Source: Rusavskia elegans
Taxonomy: Eukaryota > Ascomycota > Lecanoromycetes > Teloschistales > Teloschistaceae
Assembly (NCBI GenBank): GCA_011316305.1
Contig: SAUG01000052.1
Coordinates: 594,463-658,462 of the forward strand
Reading direction: 5' to 3'
DNA: 64,000 bases
In this document: positions 44,766 to 58,599 of the stretch, in pieces
Numbering within the stretch: position 1 is the stretch's first letter
Layout of the letters: each line of letters begins with the position of its first letter
The notes under the pieces: generated by a model
What the model was told of the DNA's origin: nothing
What the model saw: only the letters and a program-made list of their open reading frames with translations
The model's database searches: none
Position numbers and translations under genes: made by a program

Positions 44766-46912
44766 TCATTTACAAGCCGTCAGATTCAATAATTCCCAAT
44801 CAATCTTCGGCCCCGTGAATTTCGCTCCTCGGGTATACCAAAGCCCCAATATCACGCAGAATAGTCCGACCAGGATCACGGGTGTGTAGTTCATGTTGCT
44901 AACGGTGACGGGCAGTTGTGGTGGGAAACAGATGAAGGTGCCGATTATTGTGACGAGGACGGGGGCGAGGGAGTTGCATATGTAGCCTACCGCGCCGAGG
45001 TTGAGTGCGCGGGCTGGGAGGGATTTTGCCCGCCCGCGGGTGAAGAGGATGCCTTGGGGGACGGCGTATGTGATGTTCTGCGGTGGTTAGTCGTCATAAG
45101 TCTCGTCTTTCAAAAGGGTGCGGACGAGCATCAGGAGGGAGGCTCACGAGATACAACACTGCGCCCGTTACGATGGAGTTGAAAGCGGTGGTGCTGGCGA
45201 GATAGAGCAACCCGTAGAGGCAGCAGAAGCAGATCGAAAGGACGGTGGCACGCACGGGGAAGTCGCGGTAGCCGTCGACGTGCGAGAAGAATTCTGAATA
45301 GGGGATGCCGCGCTGTTTGGTTTGATCAGCGTCCTTCCCTGCAGAATGCCCGGGCCCGGGCTCATACATCACGAGAAAAGGCCCATGTCATGCGTCCGGC
45401 AGTGACCCATTGGCCTATAATTGCCACTGGGAATGATGTTAGAAGAGCCTATTGGCATTGAGAGACGGAGAATCTTACTGTAATACAGGAGAATCACCCA
45501 GCACATTATAAACGTCACAATCCCCCTACTCTGCGTGATCTGATAGAAGATCTCCGCACTCGGAAGGTTGGAACTCAATACGGCGTCGATGTCGGTCACT
45601 CCAAACATAAGGGCAAGCGTCATTGGGAACGCAGTGACGAAGCCGATGGCCATGGTTAAATTCCTAATCCACTTCAGTGTGCAACTCGGTGGATGGAAGA
45701 AGCGAGTTGTACATGGCCTTGGGGATATTCTTCGATGGCCGCGGGATTTCCTCTGCGATGTGAATCGCCCCATCCGTACCACCGTATGCGTATCTTCCGG
45801 GAGTGAGCGTCTCGAATAATTTTCTTTCGGCGACAAACGTACAAGGCATTCCCGACACCCATGAACCAAGCTGTACCCGTGCTCCAACCGCTTGTTCCAA
45901 GTCCGGACTGCGTGATGAAGGACCCCGGCTGTGTTTGTTTCTTTAGACCCAGCAACATACAGAATACGACGATGAAGCCGGACACCGAGAGGAAAAGAGT
46001 CAGCTGGGTGAACTTGGGGACCGATCTAGGAGATAAGAATATCGGAGCCGCTGCGAATGCTGTCAGATCTCCATCGACTGCTTTGACAGTTGAAAAGGAT
46101 GACTCGCCTGTGATGAAGATGCTGGCAAGATAGATCAGGTAGATCTGCCATCGGGTGGCTTCGAAAGCAGGGTGCCTGAAATTCACGAGTCCTGCGACGG
46201 ACACGGCACAAAGAGATATACCGGAGCAGGTAATCACCCACCATCCCAACAATGTCATCCAACCTACGACGAAGGCTGCAAATCTTTTGTACTTGGTTGG
46301 TGCAAGAATATAGGTAAAGTGATACTGTCCCTGCAGTGCTGTCAGTGGTAATTGCCTCCCTATAGGGCCGCGATGCTTACGCCAGCTGATGGGAATGCTG
46401 AAGCGACCTCGGACAGTCCGAGGGTGATGGTCCATTGGACGGCAGTGCCAACCAACAGACCGAAGACAACGTTTTGAGGTCCGCCATAGATGAGATTCTG
46501 CCCAAAAATGCTAAGGTAGCCAACCCAGGAGTTCGTGATACTGTCGACATTTCATTACTGGAGTAAAAGGCTTTCGACGTTGATCTCGACTCTACCTGAA
46601 TCCCAGACCTATGGCGGCGAGGGGCGAGAAGGATCGCTGCAAAGCAGCTTCGTGGCCCTGAGCACGAAGGTTCGCATCGTCGCGATCTTCCGAAGGGCTC
46701 AGATTTTCAAGAGCGAGATCTTTGCTGTCCCCTGAATGGTCAGTGAATGACTTGTCTGCAGACCAAAGGGCCTTGACAGGTGTTGTCATACTTTCTGCCA
46801 GAAAAGGTACCTCATCCTCCCTCATGGACGGAGGAGCATGATGAAGTAGCGCTTCCCCCTCTGTTGCCTCATCATTGTTGTAGGCAGGTGCCACAGGAAA
46901 AGCACGACGCAT
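44766..46912 (-). CDS. APC-superfamily permease (choline/amino-acid type)
   Basis: Eight exons: 46912-46596, 46540-46381, 46330-45843, 45793-45713, 45663-45479, 45426-45368, 45312-45148 and 45077-44766. Phases agree and total 588 aa, a usual length. The N-terminal about 95 residues are hydrophilic and cytosolic. Then come the first membrane span after LAAIGLGFS-ITNSWVGYLSIF, and family signatures GQYHFTYILAP, YAYGGTDGAIHIAEEIPRPS (typical of fungal choline/GABA-type permeases), GRMTWAFSRDRGIPYSEFF and NITYAVPQGILF. About 12 transmembrane helices are expected at the plasma membrane. Substrate (choline, GABA or another amino acid) cannot be decided from sequence. No defects were found. Confidence 0.9.
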
Positions 46913-47640
46913 TGTCGTGTTGAAAGAGGGGTCAGACGACTGATATAGTTAGTATCCGGTATCCAGCCAATGGATTGCTGTGGCGGTTGCAGCAGTGAAA
47001 ATGTCGTTGTTGTCAGCGGCAGCGATGATCATGCGGAGTAAGCCTATGCATTTACTCCTCCCAAGAACGAGAAGGTAACTATTCGCTACCGAAGGTTTCG
47101 CGGGTCAACAAAGTATTGCGATGGAATAGTAGGTGCTCTCTTGTATTCAGCTATCAAACGAGGGTGTCAAGTACAATGAATACCTCAGGTATCGACCTCA
47201 TCCTTGGTGTTTGGATCTGACATGGTATGGCACCATGCTAGGCCGCTCCTCGGAACGAGGCAAGCTCTGTACCCAATCAAACTCGTCAGGATACCGCAGA
47301 GTTGTCACCCAGGCAAAGGAGTTGTCTAAGGTGCAGTTACAAAGACTGATGTACGAGGAGCGGCCAAAAGGGTGCATGCTAAGACGAGGTCTGGTATCGA
47401 TCGGTATTGACTAAATGCCAAGACTCAAGCCCTAACCCTGGGGACCCGAGGCGCGCCACTAAGCGCAATTGGCCTCTGAGTCCTAAGTAATCTTGGATGG
47501 TGGACAGCTATACAAACAATGTCGGGCCAAGGGGTAGGTAAGCAGAAGAATCTCCATACGTAAGGCGCTAGTGTACGGTACCACTGGATCCGTCTTTTGA
47601 TGTACCTTATCCCATATAATTCCAAATATTTTACTTTAGC
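46913..47640. promoter_or_regulatory. Permease upstream region, up to the TE block
   Basis: Contains the presumptive promoter of the minus-strand permease gene. GC-balanced sequence ends and AT-rich DNA begins at about 47,640. No gene was recognised. Confidence 0.4.
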
Positions 47641-49699
47641 CTGGCTTTATATAAGCGGTGTTGAATCCAAATCGGATTAGCGCAATTAAACGTATTTAGA
47701 TAAAATTTCTATATATTAGAATTTAGTATCTAATCTACTTTATTCTATATATTCTATCTACTATCTATAATAGTACTATATTTAGTAAATATATATAGAA
47801 TCTCGCTATTGCTTTTTTACTTCGATAGTTAAATATAATAATAATTAAGCCGTTTTATAAACTTTAAAGTCCAGGAATTATAGAATTTAGAATATTACTA
47901 TCTATAGGAAGTCGGAAGTAGCCGGAATTCTAAAAGCTAGCTAATCTAAAAAATTTAAATAGAATATTAACTAATAATTAGGAACCTTCGAACTATTATA
48001 AATTTAGTAAATATAATAGAATTAAATATATATAGCTAGAATACGATAAATAATCTACGTTTTTTATTATATAAATATCTAGTACTTTAGTATTTATAGA
48101 ATAGTATTTATACTATTTCCGTTTTTTTTATTATTTTCCGAAGATTCTAATAATTTTAGAACTAGAAAAAACGTAACTAGAAACTAGTAGAGTTAAATCC
48201 TATACCTTCCTTCTAAATAACCTAGTAATAGCGAATATCTTCTAAAAAAAAAGAGATAATAAATAGATTTAAAATCTACTATTATTTCTTTATACTAAAT
48301 AAATAAACTTATCGGCTTCTCTATTTCTACTAGTAGAAATAACTTCTAGAATTTTAAAAAGGAAACTCTCGGTATTATCGGCTAATAAAAAAGACCTTAA
48401 TTCTAATATCCCGCGAGTTAACTATATAATAAAAGCAGATAGAATCTATAGTCTATATAAATCTTCGTTAGAACCGGAAAAATATAAAAAGGAGAAATTA
48501 TTTCTATAAAGTATTCGAGACTACTTCTATAACCCGAAACTTTAGTTCGGTAAAATAATATTCTAATCCTTATTATTATCTATAAAACTACCGATAATAA
48601 CGCCGTCTTTATCTATATTAGCTATAGCGGAATATTATCCTAGTTAATAATAAAAAAATATATAAAATATTCTATCTATAATTCTAATAAATAGTATATT
48701 CCTTTTCTATACTATAATAATATAGTTCGATCTATCTAATTTCTATAGAGAATCTAAAGAAAATATAAAAAGATAGCTAGTATAATTTAAATTTATTTAA
48801 AAATCTATAAAGTTAATTTATAGAGATTCCGATAAAGCGAAATATACCTTTTTAGATTTAAAATTAAAAGGTAAGGTAGCTAGATAGACTTTAAAGCTAG
48901 ATAAATTAATTATATCTAATTTTAATCGCTTTTTATCTAACTTTTTAAAACGTTTTTTTATCTAGAATAATTCCGGGTTAGCTATATAGAAAGTATTAAA
49001 GAATCTATTTAAACTTAAATAAAATAAATAAATATATAGTATACTATTTAAGATATATAATAATATAGTAAAAGATTTTCTATTCGAAATAGAAAGGAAG
49101 ATAGTATTAAAATTAATAGATATATTCGATAATAAAATCCTTATAAAGATTATAAAAGGCGTATTTAACTAAAATACGAAAAAAAATAAAATTTTAACGA
49201 AAGTATAAATAGTTATAAAAGGATATATAGAGAAGATATCTAATAATAAAAAGACTATATAAAAAAAAATAATCGAACTAAAATCTATATAGAAAGTATT
49301 TATCGACTTTTTTATAAGCCGCGATAAGTTATATATTAATATTTTAACTAAAGTAATAAACTAAATATTAAATATAATATTATTAAATTCCTAGCTATAA
49401 TATTAAAATTAATAATATAATTAAAATACTATCCGTAATTAAAACTAGGCCTTAAATTAAATACCGTACAGTTAATAAATAATAGGTTAAAATAATTATT
49501 TTTATCGGTTTTAAAATCTACGTTTCCAGGGCCTTTAGTAAATAAATACTAGTCAGGCTTTTACAGATAGTATATCTATCCTATAAAATATCGGTAACTT
49601 TAACTATTTTAAATATAATTAATCGGAATATATATCGAAGAAATATACTAATAAAATATTATTTAAAAAGAAATAAACCCGGTTATTTTATAAATTTTA
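47640..49699. mobile_element. Unclassified RIP-mutated repeat DNA
   Basis: Two kilobases of AT-rich sequence nearly lacking CA/TG and any ATG-started frame. Translation ignoring stops gives stretches that could be retrotransposon gag remnants near 48,860-49,130, but nothing diagnostic. It probably belongs to one of the neighbouring elements. Confidence 0.55.
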
Positions 49700-50190
49700 A
49701 TAGTAAAATATCAGCATTTTCTAAAACCGGCTTTAAGCCGGTTTTAGCCGTCTTAATTATCTTAGCCAGTTCTCAGCCGGTATAGCTAAAAGCGGCTTAT
49801 AAGCGGTTTATTAGCCGGTTTTAGGTATACCCGAAGCTGCGTAGCTACGCGGCTAAGACGGCTAAAACGGCTAAGCGGCTAAAACAGCTAAAAAGATTTA
49901 GAAATTCGATTTTAAACTCGTTTAAATCTTTATTAGTCGTTAGTAGGCCTATATACGCCTATATATAACGCTAGGCTAGCTTCGTCTAGATCGAAAATAT
50001 TAGATCTCTTTACTAGAATCTAACTAGATTAGGTCTAGCGTAGTTTATTAAATAGATATTCGACTTCTATTATTCCCGCTTTTAGCGGCGGCCGCTAAAC
50101 TTTATTTTCGAGTTAGATTATATAGACTTATTTTTAGTTTATATATAGATTCTATTTTAGACTATTTACTAAACAGATATTCGTACTATA
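49700..50190 (-). repeat. RIP-mutated dispersed repeat, right copy of an inverted pair
   Basis: Reverse complement of 1-485, with shared landmarks in the same order and many transitions. It carries the same opposed TTTTAGCCG / CGGCTAAAA runs (about 49,735-49,775 and 49,850-49,885). Outside 49,700 the similarity ends; the other end corresponds to the window start. Confidence 0.8.
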
Positions 50191-50299
50191 GATACTATTA
50201 GAACTCTAATCTATCGAAAATTCACTTTTTAGATTTTTAGATTACTTGGATTTTTAGATTATTTAAATTAAGATAGCTGTTAGCCGGTCTAATCTGAAA

Positions 50300-53200
50300 A
50301 TCCATTTTAGGATTCGCTGATAAAAACGGATATATAAACGAGAACTATTTCTAATATAAACGTTATAAACTTTAATAATATCCTAATAGACTATCGATAG
50401 TAGAAAGTCCAGCCTATTTATATAGCCGAAGCTTTTAACTAATAGTAGGAATTACGCCTATAGAATATTTAATAGCTCTATAAATAGTATATAGATAACG
50501 AAACTATATACTTTAAAGATATTAATTTATATAAATATTATAAATAGACTATAGATAACGAAATATTCGCTACTACTAGTAAACGCGATATTAAAAAAAT
50601 AGATTCGGAGGAAAAAGATTTCTAAATCTAGAAGTTATAACCTAGAAAATAGATTAAAAATATAAAAAATATACTATAGGTCGTTAATCCCGGATAATTA
50701 GCGGGCCGGAATATAACGGCTACTTTAGAAACTACTAATTTCGTTAATAAATAGTAATATACTCTAGCGACAGATATTCTAGCTAAAAAGCTAAAGATAT
50801 AATAAAAAATACTATCTATAACTAAATCTAAAAATATAGAATCGTAAAAAGTTTAAAATACTACTAAATTTCTATAGAATACTAAAATTACTTTTAATAT
50901 AGTTTAATTCCTCTATTTTATACTAAAGGCTCGAGTATCGTTTATAGAAACGATAAAACCGGAATCTATTAAAAAATTAGTAACTAAAAAGAAATAAATT
51001 TAATTTACTATAAAAGACTACGAAAATATTAATATCGTCGAATATTTAAAATATCTAGGCGATATTATATTAGCGGAAGCCGAGTTTTATAATCGGCAGG
51101 TATATAGTAAATACGCTAAAAACCTTTTATCTCTAGTAGAAAAATAGAGTAATTAAATATTTAAATTATTAATTTAGATATTTAATAACCTAGAACGAAA
51201 TCGTCTACGTTTTATAATAAAAGGAAACTTTTATACTTATATATTAATATAGCTTCGAAAGTTAGAAAACCTTTTATATATATTATAAAAGACTCTAATC
51301 GATTTTAAAATTACTTTTAATTTAATTAATTGCTATATAGCGAACTAAATAAACTATTACCTCTACTATAATAAATCAGTTCAGATTTATATCGTAAATA
51401 GTAATATTTAGATTCTACCGGAGTTTATAAAAGTTATAATTATAGTCGGTAGTATATTTAAAATTATCTAGTTTTATATAGTATCTAGCCGGATATTATA
51501 TTCAGTCATACTTGGACGCCTATAGCTACGGAATATAAATACTATTGGTTCAAGCCAATAATCAACAATGGGAAGAGTTCGAGGAGGAATACGTATATAA
51601 GCAACAGCTTAAAAAGGAAAAAGCGATATAGAAAAAAGCCTTATAGTTATAGATATTCTGGAATCTATAACCGAAAGCTATTTAAAAGAAGCCGAATCCG
51701 AAAAAAATAACTCTAAAGAGAATTTAGAAAAAAAAATAGAAAATAAAGCTAAATATATAGCTATATAGCCGCAAGATAATAAAGAAAAGAAAATAGTTAA
51801 ATTAACTATTATAAATATAAATTAAACGGAATTCTTTTAGAACTCGTAGCTAATATATATAATATTAGCTTTAAAGTTCTAGAAACCGGGGTATATATCG
51901 ATAGATAGAAGATTACTATCTATAAGAAAAAAAAGGAAAACTATCTTAATAAAAGAAAGAATATAAAATAATAATAAATACCTTTTAGTTCTATTATATA
52001 GCTTTTTTACGTAAAATCTTTAAAGAAATATAACTAGATAATAGATTTTAGTAGGAGATATAAGATAGAGAGGAAATAAATATATAATATTAAGCCTACT
52101 ACTAATCTTTCTACTTCCGTTATACTAGAAAATATAATATAATAAATCGTTAGGTATAGTAGAAAGCCTATTAAATAAAATATTAAGAAGATAGAAAGAT
52201 ATAATAGAGAACGTCTAAAGAATTAAATATATAAAAATAATAGAATATTATTCTAAAATTCTATAGGCTAATATAATTAAAAGTAATAACAGTTTTAAAA
52301 TTAATTTATTAGGATTTCTAATAATAAAAAGATTATAGAACTATAGAAAAAAGATACTAGATATTCTTTCAGCCGATTTCGAAAATTAGCTAAAAGATTT
52401 CCTAGAACTAATCGGAAAGCTCGTATAAATAAATAATAGGCTATTTTATAAAATAAAACTATTTATTATAATATAGCGTAATATCTTTATATCAGATATT
52501 TAAAAGATACTATAGATAGATCTAATCGAATATTATATTCTAATATATAGAAACGCTCTCTCTAGAATAGTTAAACCAGTCCTTTATATTAAAGAAAAAG
52601 TAAAGTAATAGAAAAATAATTTTCTAAAGTTTATTATAGTAGAAATTATTATATAATACGAATTACTTTAGATTATATATATAAAATTTATAAAAAAGCC
52701 AGATAATAGTTTATAGATAATATATATATTTTATATAATCAATAATATTACGATTAAAATAAACTATTTAATAAAGAAAATCGAATCTATCCTTCGGATA
52801 ATTTTATAACTATAGATAACTATAATATTTAAATATAATAGACTAAATAGCTACTAGGTAATTAAATTATTTCTTCTATATATATATAAATTAGAAATTT
52901 CCTACGCTTTAAAATAATATTACTATTTAGTTATAGACTAAAAATATATAGACGGCCTAGCTATATATTTATAGCTAAAAGATATAGTTACTTTAAATAT
53001 TTTTAAATTCTAACCGGAACCCGCTCTATCCGATATAATATTAGAAAGAGTCGTCTTTAAATACTTTATAGATAACGATATAGGAAAAATAATATCTTCC
53101 TTTATAAATACTATTTTCTACGGATTTTATAGGCTAAATTAACGCTAAACCTAATTAAATACTACCTTTTTATAGGAAAAGTAGAAATCTTTAGATACTA

Positions 53201-56200
53201 AAGAGATTTTTATAGGCTCCGGCCTTCTAAAAATAAGATACGCGTATATTAAAACTAGTTTACTCTAATATCTAAAAAGGAACTAATCCGGTTTTATAAT
53301 AGATTTCTATTTCTTTAACTATATATTCCGGGACAGTCTAATAAAATTACCTTTTTTAAAATAGTAATTATCGAAAAAGTAATTACTACTAAAATTAATA
53401 ATAAATAAACGATTTAAAAGACGTTAGTAAATTTTAAATAGATAAATAAATATAAGTAGATATTTTGGGCGATTAAAGATATAGTCGCTACTATAATACT
53501 TATAGGTAATAATAATAAAGTTTAATATTATCTATTAACTAACGCGTCGAAGACTAGTACTAGTACTATATTATTTTAATTAAATGAAAAGTAACTAGAA
53601 ACGGTAATAACTAAAGATTTAATTAAAAAAATAGGAATAGTTATATTTATATCCTTTAAATTTATAGATATATAAATACGGTACTATACTACTAAAAGAA
53701 AGTTATTAGCTATTATTAAAGCCTTTTAAAAAGCTAGATAGTTATTTAAAGGATTCCTATTCCCGATAAAGCTATATATAGACTATTAAACTCTATTTAA
53801 AATATTTAAATTAAAGGACGTTACTAGCAAGATTACGCGATAGTAGCTAGCTCTATTAAAATATAACCTCGATATCTATTATATATCTAGAAAAGATATT
53901 ATATTTATAGATAGACTATTAAAATATACTAGTTACCCGGTAATACTTTCTAATAAATTTAAAGCTAAAATAATAGTATTTAAAGTAGAAAAAGATAATA
54001 TAAATAATAAAAGTATATATAGTCCGATACTAAATATTATAGATAGTAATTATATATATAAAATCTTTATATCTATTTCTTTTCCGCCGGAAAAGTCCTA
54101 ATATCTTCCTAATAGTAAAAATAAAGAATAGACGACTATCTAGAAAGAGTAGCTATTAGATCTATAGTATATCGCGATTATAGAATTTAAAATAAAAAAT
54201 CCAGAAGATTTTAAATAATAAATCTAGTAAAAGAGTCTGATTATTAAAATAACCTTAAAAGTTACTAATAAAAAAGCCGAAAGATATATTTTTATCGAAT
54301 ATAAATAAATTTATATTTTCGTATATAAAGAAAAAAACGGTAAAGTAAATAGATATATCTATAAACTATAAATTTTCTATATATTAAAACTGTTCTATAA
54401 TATATATAGATATTTTATATAGGATATTATATTTCGACAAATAATAAGAAAATTCTTCTAACCGATACGATATCGAGATATTATTAAATACTATATAATA
54501 TATCTATAGTACCAGATATTAGGTCCTTTTAGACCTATCTAAAGGCTTTTATCGATAGTATCGCTGCAAATAATAGATCTAATAGAAATCGATTATATTA
54601 AACCTTTTATTCTAATCGTAAAAAACGGAGTATAATTTATCTATATTTAAATTAATTATATAACTCGATATTTCTTTAGAAATAGTATAGTAAATATAAC
54701 TACTACTAATACTATAGATATCGTTTAATACTAAATAGTAAAACTATTCTGATAGCCCCGGTATTAATACTATAATAATATAAGTTACTTTAAAGGAAAC
54801 TTTATACTAGCTAGTAAAGCTATAAAAGTAAAACAGATTTTTAAATCTAATTATTATCTATAATCTATTAGCTTTATAAAAAAATATATCTAGCTAGTTT
54901 TAAAGATTATAAAAGCTATTCTTTAATATTATCTAGATCTTATTTTTAAATAGAATATAATTCTCGCTAGAATTATTAACTCGATTAATATCCGGTTTAT
55001 AAAGATATTCGGATTCTTACCCGCAGAATTACTATTAGGCTTTAACCTACGCTACGCGCCAGAGGTTAATAAATTCGATTCTATTATTTAAGCTATAATT
55101 ATTATAGAAGAAATAATAGTAGTAATTATAGAAAGTCTTAGTAGGGAAGCGGCTATATACGAGATACAGATAGTAAAAATCGACGAGATAAAAAAACTAG
55201 CTATCGATAGAAAATTAGTAATAAAGGAAGAGCTTATAGATAATATAGCTAGAAATAAAAAGGAATATTTAATAAATAATCTAGTCCGACTTAGAAAATT
55301 TATATAAAATAATCAAAAATCGTATAAATTAAAACTATAGTAGAAAGGACTATATATAGTAATAAAAGTATCAGATTAAAAATAATTAGGTTAATTTAAA
55401 GATTTATATTTAAAAAAGTTAAAAGGAAAGTTTTATATTAATAATATTATTCTATATTAATAAAAAAAGTAAATAGATAATAAAGATAAAAATATATAGA
55501 TATCTATAATATAAATTAACGTTAAAGTTCGAGCAGATATATATAAATCGATAAAGCGAAAAATAGAAAATTCTAGGTAAAATATTAAAGATATAGAAAA
55601 ATAGATCTAAGAAGAAAATAACTATATAATAAATAATAATAGCTATAATAAAGAAAAAAGTTAAGAGTATTAGAAATATAAGATATATAACCTTTAGAAA
55701 TTAATTTTCTAAACTTCTATTATAAACGAAAAGATTTTCTTTATTAGATTATATATTTAAGTCTAGAATCTCTATAAATATTTTCTATAACGTCTTTTTA
55801 ATATATTAATTTAGTAAATATTCGGAGTTAATATTACGATCTATAATAAAGTTTATAGTAATACTATTACGTCTTTATAGAAACTGATTCCCGGCTTCTT
55901 TTATTATAGATCTAAAGCTCCGACCTAATATCTAGCTAAAAGCTTTAAAAATAAAAATAAATAAAAATATAATAAATAGATATATAATATATATTACTAT
56001 CTATAACGCCTTTTATATAGACGAGTCTAGAAATTTTAGAATCCTAAAATTCTAGAAAGGATATAAAATAAAGCGGAGAATATATAAACGGATTATAATA
56101 CTAAAATTTTCAGAATTTTAAATAGATTTATCTAATATTAGATAAGCGGTTACTAAATAATACTTTATAGATAAAGAATATAAAATCTTTATATTCTATA

Positions 56201-56300
56201 TATTATTAATCTAAAAGTATTAATCTATTTAAATATATATAACTACTTTCTAAATAATCTTTTAATATAGTAGAAGAAAATAGTATCGGCGTATAAAAGA
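50300..56300 (+). mobile_element. Ty3/gypsy retrotransposon, plus strand, RIP-degraded
   Basis: The order of remnants is gag-like (about 51.4-51.7 kb), RT (about 52.6-53.3 kb, IKKPDNSL near 52,690), RNase H (ALLKYNLDIYYISRKD at about 53,850) and integrase ending in FGFLPAELLLGFNLRYAPE at 55,009-55,065. RT-RNase H-integrase is the gypsy order. Every domain contains stop codons. LTRs were not found with confidence, so both boundaries are approximate. A patch at 51,500-51,620 still has normal CA/TG content. Confidence 0.8.
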
Positions 56301-58599
56301 TTTTACCTAGTTAAAAAAATAAAAGCGAAATATAAAAACTATAGTATCTAAAAAACTAATAAAGTTAATAAATAATTTAAAAGAAATATACTACTAAAGA
56401 ATTTATAGATAGCGATTTCTAAAAAATTAATAAAAGTTACTAGCTCTATAAAAATTAATACCGGTTTACTTTATTTAAGCGAATTTAAAATTTTAAATTT
56501 TAGTAATTTTAAATTTAATTAGCTTTAGAATATTTATTATTATTAGTTTCTATTTTAATCTTTATTATTACTATAGAATTCCAAGCTGATTTCCTATAAT
56601 TAAAGAAGAGTGAAGCGTTTATATATATAAGTATTTCCACGCTAGGCCTATATCTATTTCTATATCCGCTTTTATAATTAGCGACCGGATTAGTTAGTAT
56701 CCGAATTTATATATAACTATATAATCTAAATATATATTCTATAACCTTTTAAGTTGTTCGTATAGTTTAGAACTTTAACTACTATACTTTCCCCTTCCTA
56801 AATAAGATATAGGGGGAAGTAAATATTTTCTAAAGCTAAATAGTAATAAGAATAAAACTATAACTAGTAATAACGAGTAAAGTAAAGCGAGGAATAAAAA
56901 TTTACCTTTATACGATTTATATAGAAGTAAATAAATATATTAATAGGAACTCGCTATTAACTACTATAACCTCGAATTTTTTAACTTTCGAAACTTTTCC
57001 TTTTAATAATATTATCGATTATCTGCTTTAATAATAGTAATAATAACTATTATAGTATACTATACCTAACCCGGCGGCGGTTAGAATTATTATAAAATCC
57101 TTATAAAGTAATAGATAGCGAGTTAATAAAGTAGTAATTATTATTCGTAGAAGTAATTACTATTTTTATATAGTAATAGATACTATAAGTTAGATTATTT
57201 AAAAGAAATATTACTTATATTAGTAGTTCCGTTAATTTATTTTAGAAAATATTATCCTTTTTAATAATTTTCGGCGCTAAAATATCGAAATTTATATAGA
57301 ATATTTCGGTAAATTTAGCCGATTTATCTAGATTATATATCTATAAAAGTTTAATACTATTTTTATATAAATAAATCGTTCTTTAGATATATATAATCTA
57401 CTTCCTTTTAAGCAACTAATTTTATTCTAACTATATAGAATTTAAGCGAATAAGTTTTATAGTCTTTATACTAGTAATTTTTTCTATCCCTTTATATATT
57501 ATATAAGTATATAATAGAAATTCGGAAATATATATAGTAATTATCTATAGAAGTATCGCTAAAGTAAATATTCGTATTTATTCTTATATAGATTATAATC
57601 TATAGTCGGTATAGAGCTTCTATTATAGATATAGATCCCGTAATCTCCTAGAAAATAAGCGGGTATAAAAGCTAGAAGCTATATAAATAATAATTCTATA
57701 CCGCTTCTTTCTATTTTACTACGGCTATATCGATTATCGTCGAGGCGAATTATAGACTGTAACGTTTTTCCGCCCGATTCCCTATAAAGTAATAGAGGCT
57801 TTAGTCTTCTAGCTTTACTTTTCTAGTCTACTATTAATAATTCTAATAAACCTGGATATAAAAATAAACTTTTTATAATCTAAACCGAAACTTTATTAGC
57901 GAATATAGTTAAGAGAAAAAAAGCTAGTAGTTATCTATTAGTTAGATTTCTATTATATATATTAAAGGCTACGAACTCGTTTAGCTATATATTTTTATCG
58001 GATATCGATTATATATAATTAGATTTTTAGCTCGGCCCCGTATTTTTTTAAAGATTATTTTCTCTTTTCTTAGCGCCTTCGGGCCTAGGAAGTATACTAT
58101 CTTTATCGGCTATTCCTATTAGCGCCTATATAGCTCGCCGTAAGGCCTACTATATATATACCTTTAAGGTATAGTATATAGCAGCTTAATATTAAATAGA
58201 TCGGTTCTAAAATAAAAGAGAACGCGAACGCGTAGACTTTAACTTTATTAATAAAGATTACACTAGTTTTTAATAGAAGCTTTAGCCCCGTCGAAGGTAG
58301 TAGATATACTAAAACTAAGGAATAGTAGATAGTTATTTAAACTTCGGCGTAGCTATATTTAAAATACGATAATTATATTATAAAAAGCGGTCCTATTATA
58401 TCTCCGCTTTATACTAGAGTATAGAGAGATCTAATTCGCCGAATTTTCGATTTAAATTCTTTTAATTAAAGAATATATATTATACGTATCCTAGAATAAA
58501 AAACCGTACCTAAAGTTATTATTAAATCTTTATTAAATATAATTTTATAAGCTAGTAAAAAGTTCCGCTTTAATATTATTTTAGGATTATTTATATCTT
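56301..58599. mobile_element. Unclassified AT-rich repeat remnants
   Basis: RIP-like composition throughout, with isolated less-mutated words near 56,580-56,620. No domain was recognisable on either strand. It may include LTRs of the flanking gypsy elements. Confidence 0.45.
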
